NCBI RefSeq assembly: GCF_020089865.1
Contig: NZ_JAIRBM010000002.1
Location: forward strand, 248,001 to 312,000
Direction: 5' to 3'
DNA length: 64,000 bases
Source of the DNA: Microvirga puerhi
GTDB taxonomy: Bacteria; Pseudomonadota; Alphaproteobacteria; Rhizobiales; Beijerinckiaceae
Below, in pieces: positions 15,900 to 25,179 of the stretch (positions are counted from its first letter, which is position 1; every line of letters starts with the position of its first letter). A program made the position numbers and the translations under genes. Under the pieces are notes generated by a model. That model did no database searches and was not told the DNA's origin. It saw only the letters and a list, made by a program, of their open reading frames with translations.

Positions 15900-17537
15900 T
15901 TATGAGGCGAGCGACGCCGCAGGCAGCGCCGTCTGCGCCTCCCGCTCCTTGAGGAAGGCCGCGGCGATCAAGTCGCGGGTATAATCCTCCTGGGGCCTCT
16001 CGAAGATCGCTTCGGCCGGGCCGCGCTCCACGACCTTGCCGCTCTTCATGACCATGATCTCGTCCGAAAGGGCGCGAACCACCGCAAGATCGTGGCTGAT
16101 GAAGACGTAGGCGAGGCCATGGGCCTTCTGAAGGTCGCGCAGGAGGTCGACGATCTCCTTTTGTACGGAACGGTCGAGAGCGGAGGTTGGCTCGTCGAGC
16201 ACCACGAGCTTGGGGTGCAGGATCATGGCGCGCGCGATGGCAATGCGCTGACGCTGGCCGCCTGAGAACTCGTGCGGGAACCTGTTGCGCCAGGCGGGCT
16301 CCAGGCGGACCTCTTCGAAGGCTTGGGCGGCGCGCCGGTCACGGTCTTTTCGTGAAATGCGCGGCTCGTGCACGAGAAGGCCCTCGGTCACGATCTCGCC
16401 CGCGGTCATGCGCGGCGACAGGGAGCCGAACGGATCCTGGAAGACGAGTTGCAGATGGCGCCGAAGGGGACGCATGCCGGCCCGGTCGAGAGGCATAAGG
16501 TTGCGGTCCTCAAACCGAACCATGCCGCTTGCAGGCTGCAACCGCAGTACGGCCCGCCCGAGGGTCGACTTGCCCGAACCCGACTCGCCCACGACACCCA
16601 CGGTCTCCCCGCCGCGCACTGAAAGGCTGACGCCATCGACAGCGTTGAGAACGTGGATCGGCTTGCCGAAGAGGTTCGATTTCAGGACGAAGGAAACTTT
16701 GACGTCCCGCGCATCGAGTACGAGAGGTGCGTTGGTTGGAGCGGGCTCCTTGTGACCGGTCGGCTCGGCATCGATCAGCATCCGCGTATAGGGATGTTTG
16801 GGCGCCGCAAAGATGTCCTCTGTCGTCCCGCTCTCCACCACCTCGCCGCGCTTCATGACATAGGTCCGGTCGGCGAAGCGTCGCACGATGCCGAGATCGT
16901 GCGTGATGAAGACGATGGACATGCCGAGTCGCTTCTGAAGGTCCGCCAGAAGCTCGAGGATGCGGGCCTGGACCGTCACGTCGAGCGCGGTGGTCGGCTC
17001 GTCGGCGATGAGCACGTCCGGATTGTTGGCGAGGGCCATGGCGATCATGACGCGCTGGCGTTGTCCGCCGGACATTTCATGCGGGTAGGAATCGATGCGT
17101 CGCTGGGGGTCTGGGATCCGCACCAGTTCCAGGAGCTCGATGGCGCGGCGACGCGCCTCCACCTTGCTCAAGCCGCCGTGGGTGGTCAGCGGCAGGGCGA
17201 GCTGCTCGCCGATCCGGTAAAGCGGATCGAGCGAGGTCATCGGCTCTTGGAAGATCATGGTGAGCTTCGAGCCGCGATAGCGGTTGAGCTTCTCAGGTGA
17301 GAGGCCAACGAGTTCCTCGCCGCGATACTTCACCGAGCCTTCCGCCCAGCCGTTGGAGGCGAGAAGGCCCATGACGGACATCATGGTCTGGCTCTTGCCG
17401 GAGCCGGATTCTCCCACGATGGCGACGGTCTCACCGGCATTCACATCGAGATCGATGCCCTTGACCGCGTGGAGAATGCCATCTCCGGTGCGGAAACGGA
17501 CATTCAGGTTTCGGACTGTGAGTACGGGATCAGCCAT
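15900..17537 (-). CDS. Oligopeptide ABC transporter ATP-binding protein, fused OppD-OppF type
   Basis: One 545-residue polypeptide carries both ATPase domains of the oligopeptide importer. Domain 1 (about 5-260): Walker [10 protein letters not shown], signature MSGGQRQR, Walker [12 protein letters not shown], and the [11 protein letters not shown]-terminal motif. Domain 2 (about 275-540): Walker [10 protein letters not shown], signature FSGGQRQR, Walker [13 protein letters not shown]-loop FISHDLAVV. OppD and OppF are usually separate; the fused YejF-like layout is common in alphaproteobacteria. ATG 17537 lies directly after the oppC stop codon, giving a tight operon. Confidence 0.93.
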   Translation of the reverse strand: MADPVLTVRNLNVRFRTGDGILHAVKGIDLDVNAGETVAIVGESGSGKSQTMMSVMGLLASNGWAEGSVKYRGEELVGLSPEKLNRYRGSKLTMIFQEPMTSLDPLYRIGEQLALPLTTHGGLSKVEARRRAIELLELVRIPDPQRRIDSYPHEMSGGQRQRVMIAMALANNPDVLIADEPTTALDVTVQARILELLADLQKRLGMSIVFITHDLGIVRRFADRTYVMKRGEVVESGTTEDIFAAPKHPYTRMLIDAEPTGHKEPAPTNAPLVLDARDVKVSFVLKSNLFGKPIHVLNAVDGVSLSVRGGETVGVVGESGSGKSTLGRAVLRLQPASGMVRFEDRNLMPLDRAGMRPLRRHLQLVFQDPFGSLSPRMTAGEIVTEGLLVHEPRISRKDRDRRAAQAFEEVRLEPAWRNRFPHEFSGGQRQRIAIARAMILHPKLVVLDEPTSALDRSVQKEIVDLLRDLQKAHGLAYVFISHDLAVVRALSDEIMVMKSGKVVERGPAEAIFERPQEDYTRDLIAAAFLKEREAQTALPAASLAS

Positions 17538-17538
17538 G

Positions 17539-18675
17539 TCAGCGGTCCTTCGGGTCGAGGGCGTCGCGCAAGCCGTCACCGATGAAGTTAAGGCAGAAAA
17601 GGATCGCGATCAGGGTGAGCGAGGGATAAAGCAGCATCCAGGTGGCACCCTGGATGTTCTTGGCACCTTCCGAGATGAGGACGCCGAGGCTGGTATTGGG
17701 CTCCTGGACGCCGAGACCCAGGAACGAGAGGAAACTCTCCAGCAGGATCACCTTCGGCACGAGCAGGGTCATGTAGACCACCACCGGCCCGAGCGTGTTC
17801 GGGATCACGTGGCGGCGGATGATGCCCTTCGTCTCGACACCGAGCGCTTCCGCGGCCTGGACGTATTCCTGACGTTTGATGGAGAGGGTCTGGCCACGCA
17901 CGATGCGTGCCATGTCGAGCCATTCCACGGCACCGACCGCGATGAACATCAAGATGAAGTTGCGGCCGAAGAACACAACCAGCATGATCACGAAGAAGAT
18001 GAACGGGAGCGAGTAGATCACGTCCACGACGCGCATCATGATGAGGTCCGCGCGTCCGCCGAGATAGCCGGAGGTCGCGCCGTAGGCGACGCCGATCAGA
18101 ATGGCCACGAGGGTCGCGAGAAGCCCGATGGCGAGCGAGATCTGCCCGGCCTTCATGGTGCGGGTGAGCAGGTCGCGGCCGTTCGTATCCGTCCCGAAGA
18201 AAAAGTATTTCTTCTTCAGGGGCACATCGACCACCAGACGTTTGCCCTCGTCCGTCTTCTCGACGACCTTCGCGACGCCGAACATGTCGGAGCGGTCGAA
18301 ATAGGCGAGGAGCCGTTCGTCGATGGGACGCTGACCCACCAGGGTCACGGTGACGCTGTCGCCCTTGACGTCGATGGCCTCCGGCTTGCCGCGGACACGG
18401 GCGCCGATGCGCTCGATCTGCGGTGCGATCTGATCGGCCTTGGGATAGGCCTCAAGGCTTGCCGGTACCTTTACGTAGTCGGGATAGACCTGATCGAAGG
18501 GGTGCCCGGTGAAAAACGGCCCAAAAATGCAGGCCACAGCAATGAAAGCCAGCAGGACGATGCTGCAGACAGCGGCCTTGTTGTTGAGCAGCCGTCCCCG
18601 GGCCTCGACCCAGAGGGAGCGGCCGGTAACAGGATCGGCAAGGGTTTCGATGGGAAGTGCGGCGCCTTCAGCCAT
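17539..18675 (-). CDS. oppC: Oligopeptide ABC transporter permease (OppC type) with enlarged periplasmic loop
   Basis: A 378-residue inner-membrane permease. The C-terminal two thirds are canonical: GTDTNGRDLLTR, five helices, and the EAA loop (EYVQAAEALGVETKGIIRRHVIPN). Between helix 1 and GTDTNGRD there is a polar region of about 110 residues, roughly 80 more than in enteric OppC, with an EAIDVKGDSVTVTLVGQ strand-rich part; it should lie in the periplasm, facing the binding protein. ATG 18675 follows GAGGG; the frame overlaps the oppB stop if read from a TTG at 18687. Confidence 0.88.
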   Translation of the reverse strand: MAEGAALPIETLADPVTGRSLWVEARGRLLNNKAAVCSIVLLAFIAVACIFGPFFTGHPFDQVYPDYVKVPASLEAYPKADQIAPQIERIGARVRGKPEAIDVKGDSVTVTLVGQRPIDERLLAYFDRSDMFGVAKVVEKTDEGKRLVVDVPLKKKYFFFGTDTNGRDLLTRTMKAGQISLAIGLLATLVAILIGVAYGATSGYLGGRADLIMMRVVDVIYSLPFIFFVIMLVVFFGRNFILMFIAVGAVEWLDMARIVRGQTLSIKRQEYVQAAEALGVETKGIIRRHVIPNTLGPVVVYMTLLVPKVILLESFLSFLGLGVQEPNTSLGVLISEGAKNIQGATWMLLYPSLTLIAILFCLNFIGDGLRDALDPKDR

Positions 18676-18683
18676 GACAGCCC

Positions 18684-19604
18684 TCAATCAAAGCGGATTC
18701 GCGGATCGACGACGGCATAGAGGATGTCGACCACGAGGTTGAACAGGAGAACGAAGACGGCCACGACCACGACCGTGCCCATGACGAGGGTGTAGTCGCG
18801 GTTCAGTGCGCCTTCGACGAAGTAGCGACCGATGCCGGGCAGGCCGAAGATCGTCTCGACGACCACGGAGCCGGTGAGAAGGGCAGCGGCTGCCGGGCCG
18901 AGATAGGAGATCACGGGAAGCGAAGCCCCGCGCAGAGCGTGCCGGACGATCACATGCCAGGGCAGGCCCAGCGAGCGCAGGGTGCGGATATGGTTGGAGC
19001 GCAGGTTCTCGATCATCGCCGCGCGGGTCATGCGGGCCACCACTGCGATCTGAGGCAGGGCGAGCACGATCACCGGCATGATGAGATTGCGCGGCGTGCC
19101 GTTGGCCCAGCCGGCAACAGGAAGCCAGGCAAGAGCCAGGCCGAACACGATCTGCAGAACGGGGGCCACGACGAAGTTGGGAATGGTGAGACCCATCGCC
19201 CCGAGGCCCGTCACGATATAGTCGGCCAAGCTGTTCTGACGCAGGGCGGCGATGGTTCCAAGCGTGCCGCCGACGAGGATCGCGAGGCTGATCGCAAGCG
19301 CGCCCAAGGTCATGGAGATCGGCAGACCACGGGCGAAGAGTTCGCCGACCGTGAAGTCGCGCAGGATGAAGGACGGGCCGAAATCGCCGTGCATGACGGC
19401 GGAGAGATAGAGCCAGTATTGCTGGATCAGCGGCTTATCGAGCTGATAGATCCGGTTGAGGTTCTCCATCACCTTGGCTTCGAGCGGGCGTTCGAGGTCG
19501 AACGGGCCACCGGGCGCGAGCCGGATCAGGAAGAACGAAATCGTCACAATGACCAATAAGGTCGGAATGGCCGTGAGAAAACGGCGCATGATAAAGGAGA
19601 GCAA
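18684..19604 (-). CDS. oppB: Oligopeptide ABC transporter permease (OppB type)
   Basis: A 306-residue permease with the OppB pattern: N-terminal helix (RRFLTAIPTLLVIVTISFFLIRLAPGGPF), about six helices, and the EAA loop (RSNHIRTLRSLGLPWHVIVRHALRGA). TTG 19604 is preferred as start because AGGAG lies eight bases upstream; the next in-frame ATG (19589) has no ribosome-binding site. A hairpin in the 70-base gap to oppA probably lowers its expression relative to the binding protein. It ends nine bases before the oppC ATG. Confidence 0.9.
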   Translation of the reverse strand: MLSFIMRRFLTAIPTLLVIVTISFFLIRLAPGGPFDLERPLEAKVMENLNRIYQLDKPLIQQYWLYLSAVMHGDFGPSFILRDFTVGELFARGLPISMTLGALAISLAILVGGTLGTIAALRQNSLADYIVTGLGAMGLTIPNFVVAPVLQIVFGLALAWLPVAGWANGTPRNLIMPVIVLALPQIAVVARMTRAAMIENLRSNHIRTLRSLGLPWHVIVRHALRGASLPVISYLGPAAAALLTGSVVVETIFGLPGIGRYFVEGALNRDYTLVMGTVVVVAVFVLLFNLVVDILYAVVDPRIRFD

Positions 19605-19639
19605 GATGCTTTCTCCTGCTGAGGAACCTGTAAATAGAA

Positions 19640-19666
19640 AAGGGGCGGCCCTCAGGACCGCCCCTT
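19640..19666 (-). terminator. Hairpin between oppA and oppB, likely partial terminator
   Basis: On the minus strand the GGGGCGG/CCGCCCC stem (7 pairs, 9 with flanking A-T pairs, 9-base loop) is followed by a TTTT run. Its place between the binding-protein gene and the first permease gene fits partial termination that keeps the binding protein more abundant than the membrane subunits. Confidence 0.7.
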
Positions 19667-19674
19667 CGCCTTAA

Positions 19675-21258
19675 TTATTGATCCTTGGACAGGAAACGCG
19701 ACGGATAGACGCCGCGCGTATTCTGTACGAACCCGTGGATCTTCGGCGAAATCAGGTTGCTCTTGCCGTAGTACATGATCGGGATCCAGGGCATGTCCTT
19801 CATGAGGATGCCCTCGGCCTTCTTGAAGATCTCGGCGCGCTTCTTGAGGTCAAGCTCTGCGGCGGCCTGATCCAGGAGCTTGTCGAACTCCGGATTGTTG
19901 TACTTGCCGTAGTTGAAGCCCTTGTTGTCGCTCTTGAGCAGGAACAGGAAGTTGTTCGGATCCGAGTAGTCGGCGATCCAGCCATAACGGGCGAGATCGA
20001 AGTCGCCGCCATCACGCAGATGGGCAAAGTGGGTCTTGCCGTCCGTGTTGATGAACGAGGTCTCGATGCCTGCCGGTTTGAACTGCTCGGCGATCGCCAC
20101 GACCGTGTTGCGGTTGTTGTCCGTGGTGTTGTAGCGGATCTCGACCTTCAGCGGCTTGCCGGGACCGAAGCCGGCGTCCTTCAGGAGCGCCTTGGCCTTC
20201 TCTTCACGGTCGATCGGCGACATGTCCTTGTAGTCCATGTAGGCCGGCTCGCCGTAATTGCCCACGCCCGGAGGCATGAACGAATAGCCGGGCTGCATCG
20301 TCTGGCCCCAGATCTGCTCGGCCACGAATTCGCGGTCGACCATCATCGAAAGTGCCTGACGCACGCGCACGTCATTGAACGGAGCCTTGGAGGAGTTCAC
20401 CACCAGGAACCAGGTGCCGAGATACGGACCGAGCCTCACCTGATCCTTGAACCGCTCCTTGAGCGACTTCATCTGGTCGGCCGGAACGTCGTCCGTCGTG
20501 TCGAGCTCGCCCGCCTCGTAGCGACGCACCATCGCCGCGAAATCCGGCGTCGGATAGTACATCACTGTGTCGATCTTGACGTTCTTGGCGTCGTAGTAGT
20601 TCTCGTTCTTGACGAGCTTGATGTGGGAGTTCGGGACGAACTCGGCGAGCTTGTAGGCGCCGTTCGTCACCATGTTGCCCGGCTTCACGAAATCCTTGCC
20701 GAACTTCTCCACAGAACCGGGATGAACCGGAAGGCTGGTCTGGTGGGTCAGAAGCTCGATGAAGTACGGGGTCGGCTGCTCAAGCTTGATCTCGAGCGTC
20801 TTGTCGTCGACCGCCTTGACGCCGAGCTCTTCGACCTTCGCCTGGCCCTTGTTGACTTTCTCAGCGTTCAGGATCGGGTAGAGGATGTTGGCGTATTTCG
20901 CGCCCGTCGCCGGATCCATGATGCGGCGGTAGGAGAATACGAAGTCCGAAGCCTTCACCGGGTCGCCGTTCGACCACTTGATGCCGTCGCGCAGGGTGAA
21001 GCGATAGGTCTTGCCGTCGTCTGCGACTTCCCACTTCACGGCCTGTCCCGGAACGGCCTCGCCCTTGGCGTTGTAGGTGACGAGACCTTCCAGCATATCG
21101 CGCAGGATGTGGGCTTCCTGGACCGTCGATGTCTTGTGCGAATCCAGCGTTTCCGGCTCACCGGAATTGGCGCGGTTGTAGACGATCTCTGCCGAGGCCG
21201 GGCCCAAGAGGGCGGCTGTGGCGACGGCTGCGAGCGCCGCTTGTTTAATCCAGGACAT
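19675..21258 (-). CDS. oppA: Oligopeptide-binding protein (OppA family)
   Basis: A 527-residue periplasmic solute-binding protein of family 5. The signal peptide spans residues 1-23 (cleavage after ASA). Family motifs include YNRANSGEPETLDSHK at the mature N-terminus, YRFTLRDGIKWSNGDPVKASDFVFSYRR near 90-115 split by the hallmark Asp-Phe, and a C-terminal YYGKSNLISPKIHGF segment. The similarity to enteric OppA (VYNRAN start, DPATGAKYANIL) favours oligopeptides over dipeptides or nickel. It heads the operon oppA-oppB-oppC-oppDF and has an inverted repeat in its leader. Confidence 0.92.
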   Translation of the reverse strand: MSWIKQAALAAVATAALLGPASAEIVYNRANSGEPETLDSHKTSTVQEAHILRDMLEGLVTYNAKGEAVPGQAVKWEVADDGKTYRFTLRDGIKWSNGDPVKASDFVFSYRRIMDPATGAKYANILYPILNAEKVNKGQAKVEELGVKAVDDKTLEIKLEQPTPYFIELLTHQTSLPVHPGSVEKFGKDFVKPGNMVTNGAYKLAEFVPNSHIKLVKNENYYDAKNVKIDTVMYYPTPDFAAMVRRYEAGELDTTDDVPADQMKSLKERFKDQVRLGPYLGTWFLVVNSSKAPFNDVRVRQALSMMVDREFVAEQIWGQTMQPGYSFMPPGVGNYGEPAYMDYKDMSPIDREEKAKALLKDAGFGPGKPLKVEIRYNTTDNNRNTVVAIAEQFKPAGIETSFINTDGKTHFAHLRDGGDFDLARYGWIADYSDPNNFLFLLKSDNKGFNYGKYNNPEFDKLLDQAAAELDLKKRAEIFKKAEGILMKDMPWIPIMYYGKSNLISPKIHGFVQNTRGVYPSRFLSKDQ

Positions 21259-21301
21259 GGATACGTTCCCTTTCTGGTGTTTCCAGGTTTTTGAAGACTT
21301 C

Positions 21302-21327
21302 GATCACTGTCATTTAGGACAGTGATC
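21302..21327 (-). promoter_or_regulatory. Perfect 10-base inverted repeat in the oppA leader
   Basis: GATCACTGTC and GACAGTGATC are exact inverse copies around ATTTAG, 44 bases upstream of the oppA ATG. No T-run follows on either strand, so it is not a terminator. It is either a dimer operator of 26 bases or an mRNA stem-loop controlling the opp operon. Confidence 0.6.
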
Positions 21328-21416
21328 TTGACTCATTTGTTGTTCAATCAGCGGTTTCTGTCTAGAGGCCAAAAATTGCCCAATCCGAACAGTAGCTTAA
21401 GGGGAAAAGCTTGCCC

Positions 21417-21851
21417 TTAAGCCCCGGCGTCGAACGTCAATCCCGCCGCCTCGATACCGGCTGCAGCGGCGATTTCGTCATTGTCGGACGTGTCTCCCGA
21501 CACGCCGACCGCACCCAGGGTTTGCCCCTGAGAGTTCTTGATCAGGACACCGCCCGGAACCGGGACGAGCTGTCCGCCGACCACGTGGCTCGCGGCCGCC
21601 ACGAAATAGGGGCGATCGGTCGCCATCTTATGCAGGGCCCGCGACCCGACGCCCATGGCCAGGGCGCCGTAGGCCTTGCCCATGGCGATCTCCGCCCGCT
21701 TGAGGCTGGTCCCGTCTTCCGAGACCAGAGCCTTCAAAGCGCCTCTGGCATCATACACGACAATAGATAGCGGCTTGAAGGACTTTGCTCGGGCGGTCTT
21801 GAGCGCGACCGACACGATGGTCTGTGCGGTTTCGAGGGTGAGATCGGTCAC
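21417..21851 (-). CDS. GlcG/HbpS-family heme-binding-like protein
   Basis: A 144-residue protein of the GlcG/HbpS/DUF336 family. Hallmarks are LETAQTIVSVALKTARAKSF at the start, KRAEIAMGKAYGALAMG, and the C-terminal GGVLIKNSQGQTLGAVGVSGDTSDNDEIAAAAGIEA. GTG 21851 is chosen because GGAGG lies four bases upstream; the longer frame to 21962 overlaps puuD and has no family similarity. The family has no firm reaction; some members bind haem or sit beside oxidases and pathways. It follows puuD by 77 bases on the same strand, so it may assist the cytochrome-linked urate hydroxylase or be a purine-pathway accessory. Confidence 0.75.
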   Translation of the reverse strand: MTDLTLETAQTIVSVALKTARAKSFKPLSIVVYDARGALKALVSEDGTSLKRAEIAMGKAYGALAMGVGSRALHKMATDRPYFVAAASHVVGGQLVPVPGGVLIKNSQGQTLGAVGVSGDTSDNDEIAAAAGIEAAGLTFDAGA

Positions 21852-21928
21852 ATTGCCTCCACTTGCGAAATTATAGAATAGCGTTGCGTCTCGACGAGGC
21901 TCTTCGGAGCCGTTCCATCGATGCGTCC

Positions 21929-23155
21929 CTAGTGAACGACGGAATCCTTCTGCGCAAGCCACGTCGCCACGGCTTTACGCTCTTCGATTGTCATCTCGGT
22001 AATGTTGTTCGGCGGCATGGCGTGGGTCAGCACGGCCTGGATGCGGATGAGATCCGCATGGCGTGCGATGCTCTCCGGAGTATCGAGATGGATGCCTTTG
22101 GGCGCGAGAGGGATCCCCTCCCAGACCGGCTCTGCCGCGTGGCACATGGAGCAGCGCGACTGGATCGCCAGCACGGCCTCGTCGAAAGAGGCCTGAAGGG
22201 TGGCCGGCGTTGCCGCCCCCTGGGCATCCGCGAGATTCTGGTTGCCCGGCTTGCCGATGATCGACAACCAGATCGCCAGCGCAATCGCCGCGGCAGCGAC
22301 GGCCCAGGTCCACCAGGGAGAACCTCTGCCGGCATGCTGGGAATTGAAGAAATGCCGCACGATGGCGCCGGCGACCAGCACGCAGCCGATGATTCCCACC
22401 GCGTATTTCGAAGACCACGCCAACGGGTAATGGTTCGACAGCATCAGGAACAGGACCGGCAGCGTGAGATAATTGTTGTGGGTCGAGCGCTGCTTAGCCT
22501 GCTTGCCGAGGGCTGGATCGGGCGAACGGCCGGCCAGGAGGTCCGCCACAACCTTCTTCTGGTTCGGAATGATGACGAAGAAGACGCTGGCCGACATCCA
22601 GGTCGCGATCATCGCACCCGTATGCAAAAAGGCTGCCCGGCCGCTGAACAGGTGGGTGAAGGCATAGGCCGCTGCGAGGATGTAGACGAAGAGCACGCAT
22701 CCCAGGGCCACATCGTTCCGGCCGAGGGGAGAGCGGCACAAGCCCTCATAGACCAGCCAGCTCAGCGCGAGGCCGCCGATCCCGACGAGAGGCACCTGCC
22801 AAGATGCGAGAGCTCGCACCGCCGGATCGACCGTGTAGAGATCGGCGTGGAGGTAGTAGACCCAGACGATCAGGAAGAATCCGGTAATCCAGGTCGAATA
22901 GCTTTCCCACTTGAACCAGGTCAGCTCTTTCGGCAGCTCCGGCGGCGCGACGAGATATTTGCGCATGTTGTAGAAGCCGCCGCCATGGACCTGCCAAGCC
23001 TCGCCGCCGACGCCGGGCGGCAGTCCGTCCCGCCTCTTCAGACTGAGATCCAGGTGGATGAAGTAGAAGGACGAGCCGATCCAGGCTATGGCCGTGATGA
23101 CATGGACCCAGCGCAGGAGCTGGCTGATCCATTCGGAAATCTGCGGGTCGATCAT
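21929..23155 (-). CDS. puuD: Membrane urate hydroxylase PuuD with C-terminal cytochrome c domain
   Basis: A 408-residue membrane protein that oxidises urate to 5-hydroxyisourate and passes electrons to the respiratory chain instead of making peroxide. The N-terminal urate oxidase domain (about 1-310) has about eight helices with conserved His residues (RWVHVITAIAWIGSSFYFIHLD near 15-36; STHNNYLTLPVLFLMLSNH near 245). The C-terminal cytochrome c domain carries CSMCH (335-339) and a likely axial Met in HAMPPNN (near 380). ATG 23155 is chosen from family starts (MIDPQISEW). It is divergent from uraH, and the pathway genes flank it. Confidence 0.9.
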   Translation of the reverse strand: MIDPQISEWISQLLRWVHVITAIAWIGSSFYFIHLDLSLKRRDGLPPGVGGEAWQVHGGGFYNMRKYLVAPPELPKELTWFKWESYSTWITGFFLIVWVYYLHADLYTVDPAVRALASWQVPLVGIGGLALSWLVYEGLCRSPLGRNDVALGCVLFVYILAAAYAFTHLFSGRAAFLHTGAMIATWMSASVFFVIIPNQKKVVADLLAGRSPDPALGKQAKQRSTHNNYLTLPVLFLMLSNHYPLAWSSKYAVGIIGCVLVAGAIVRHFFNSQHAGRGSPWWTWAVAAAAIALAIWLSIIGKPGNQNLADAQGAATPATLQASFDEAVLAIQSRCSMCHAAEPVWEGIPLAPKGIHLDTPESIARHADLIRIQAVLTHAMPPNNITEMTIEERKAVATWLAQKDSVVH

Positions 23156-23374
23156 GCGGCCCCTTAGGAATGCGACAGGCGCGTAGCCTAGGGCGGCGGA
23201 CTCTTTTGCGAAAGGCCCGTCCGATGCCTTTTTCAACAGGAACGGGAGCTGGAAACCTCACCTTGCGAGAGAGAGGCTCGCGACGCGCTTGACGCGAAGG
23301 CCGGGTGCCCGACAATCCGGTCTCGCTCCGACGCCGCAGGGCGTCTCCCACCGGATGTCCCTTAAGAGGTCTTC

Positions 23375-23728
23375 ATGGGTCGATTGTCCACCCACGTGCT
23401 CGACACCGCCAATGGCCGGCCAGCGCGCGGTATCGCCGTCGAACTCTATGCCGTCGACGGCGGGGAGCGTCGTGCGGTCGTGCAGACGCAGACCAATGCG
23501 GATGGTCGCACGGATGCGCCGCTCCTTTCCGGCGACACGTTTCGGACGGGGGCATATGAGCTCGTCTTTCATGTCGGCGCCTATTTCCGATCTCTGGCGA
23601 CCGCGACCGCGGATCCGCCATTCCTCGACGTAGTGCCGATCCGTTTCTCCATCGCCGAACCGGACGGGCACTATCATGTGCCCCTGCTGGTATCGCCCTG
23701 GAGCTACTCCACCTATCGAGGCAGCTGA
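23375..23728 (+). CDS. uraH: 5-hydroxyisourate hydrolase (transthyretin-like)
   Basis: A 117-residue enzyme that hydrolyses the PuuD product 5-hydroxyisourate to OHCU. The sequence has the family's conserved residues: His7 in [14 protein letters not shown], Arg near 47 in ADGRTDAP, His in [12 protein letters not shown], and the C-terminal tetrapeptide YRGS that completes the active site at the tetramer interface. No signal peptide is seen, so it is cytoplasmic. AAGAGG precedes ATG 23375. It ends two bases before the puuE-uraD fusion, making a clear operon. Confidence 0.95.
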   Translation: MGRLSTHVLDTANGRPARGIAVELYAVDGGERRAVVQTQTNADGRTDAPLLSGDTFRTGAYELVFHVGAYFRSLATATADPPFLDVVPIRFSIAEPDGHYHVPLLVSPWSYSTYRGS

Positions 23729-23730
23729 TT

Positions 23731-25179
23731 ATGGCCGAAACCACCTATCCGCGCGATCTTGTCGGCTATGGCCGCAACCCGCCGCATCCGCGCTGGCCGA
23801 ACGGTGCGCGCATCGCCGTTCAGTTCGTCGTCAATTACGAGGAGGGCGGCGAGAACAACATCCTTCATGGCGACCGGGCCTCTGAAGCCTTTCTATCCGA
23901 GATCGTCGGCGCCGCTCCGTGGCCCGGACAGCGGCACATGAGCATGGAGTCGATCTACGAATACGGCTCCCGCGCAGGATTCTGGCGCCTGTGGCGCCTG
24001 TTCACGGAGCGCAGCCTGCCGGTCACCGTCTATGGTGTCGCCAATGCGCTGATGCGCAATCCGGAAGCGGTTGTAGCCATGAAGGAGGCGGATTGGGAAA
24101 TCGCCAGTCATGGCCTGAAATGGATCGACTACAAGGATTTTTCCTCGGACGAGGAGCGCGCCCATATGCGCGAGGCCATCCGCATTCACACGGAAGTCAC
24201 CGGTACGAGGCCGCTCGGTTGGTATACGGGCCGGACGTCCGAGCACACCAACCGGCTGGTGGCCGAGGAAGGGGGCTTCCTCTACAGCGCCGATTCCTAT
24301 GCCGACGATCTGCCTTACTGGGAGCATGGTCATGGTGCGAAGGGCGCCTTGCTGATCGTGCCTTATACGCTCGACGCCAATGACATGCGCTTTGCGACGC
24401 CGCAGGGCTTCAATTCCGGCGACCAGTTCTTCGCATATCTGAAGGACAGCTTCGATACGCTCTACGCCGAAGGAGAGACAGCGCCGAAGATGATGTCCGT
24501 CGGTCTCCATTGCCGGCTCGCGGGCAGGCCGGGCCGGGCCGCGGCGCTGGCGCGCTTTCTCGATTACGTGCTGTCTCATGAGGATGTCTGGGTGGCGCGG
24601 CGGATCGACATCGCACGGCACTGGATCAGGCATCACCGCCCGGCCGGGCTCAAACCCAGCACCATGACCAAGGCCGTGTTCGTCGAGTTGTTCGGAGACA
24701 TCTTCGAGCATTCACCGTGGATTGCAGAGCGGGCCTATGACGAGGGCTTCACACCGGCCCAGGACACGGCCGAAGGGCTGCATGCCTCCATGGTGCATGT
24801 GCTGTCACAGACCGGACGGGATCAAAAGCTCGCCCTCATTCGGGCTCATCCCGATCTCGCAGGCCGCCTCAAGCTTGCCGATCTCACCTCGGATTCGCAG
24901 AATGAGCAGGCATCGGCCGGCCTCGACAGTCTTACGCCTGAGGAGCGCGAGCAGTTTCTGGCCCTCAACGACCGGTACAAGCAGAAATTCGGCTTCCCGT
25001 TCATCATGGCGGTGAAAGGCCGCTCCAAAGAGGAGATCCTGGCGGCTTTCGAGGAGCGGCTTGAGCATGACGTGGATCGCGAGTTCGATACGGCGATTGC
25101 CGAGATCGAGCAGATCGCGCTTCTAAGGCTCAAGGATCGTCTCCCATCCCTGGCGGATGTCTTCTCGTCCTTGGCGTAG
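23731..25179 (+). CDS. puuE-uraD: Bifunctional allantoinase (PuuE) / OHCU decarboxylase (UraD) fusion
   Basis: A 482-residue two-domain enzyme. Residues 1-305 form a polysaccharide-deacetylase-like allantoinase of the PuuE type (YPRDLVGYGRNPPHPRWPNGARIAVQF region at the start, the SMESIYEYGSRAGFWRL segment near 70-87, IASHGLKWIDY near 125), which opens allantoin to allantoate. Residues about 313-482 form the all-helical OHCU decarboxylase (HSPWIAERA near 328, AHPDLAGRL with catalytic His373, KFGFPFIMAVKGRS near 416), which makes (S)-allantoin. The order of domains is reversed relative to the reaction order. With puuD and uraH this covers urate to allantoate. Confidence 0.93.
   Translation: MAETTYPRDLVGYGRNPPHPRWPNGARIAVQFVVNYEEGGENNILHGDRASEAFLSEIVGAAPWPGQRHMSMESIYEYGSRAGFWRLWRLFTERSLPVTVYGVANALMRNPEAVVAMKEADWEIASHGLKWIDYKDFSSDEERAHMREAIRIHTEVTGTRPLGWYTGRTSEHTNRLVAEEGGFLYSADSYADDLPYWEHGHGAKGALLIVPYTLDANDMRFATPQGFNSGDQFFAYLKDSFDTLYAEGETAPKMMSVGLHCRLAGRPGRAAALARFLDYVLSHEDVWVARRIDIARHWIRHHRPAGLKPSTMTKAVFVELFGDIFEHSPWIAERAYDEGFTPAQDTAEGLHASMVHVLSQTGRDQKLALIRAHPDLAGRLKLADLTSDSQNEQASAGLDSLTPEEREQFLALNDRYKQKFGFPFIMAVKGRSKEEILAAFEERLEHDVDREFDTAIAEIEQIALLRLKDRLPSLADVFSSLA

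Noticed and set aside
19678..21294. A 538-codon open frame on the plus strand antisense to oppA
   Set aside because: It is an artefact of GC-rich codon structure opposite a clear OppA gene with a signal peptide and family motifs; it lacks a ribosome-binding site and recognisable domains. The same holds for other long antisense frames opposite the GPR-like gene, the Liv genes and the opp ATPase gene.
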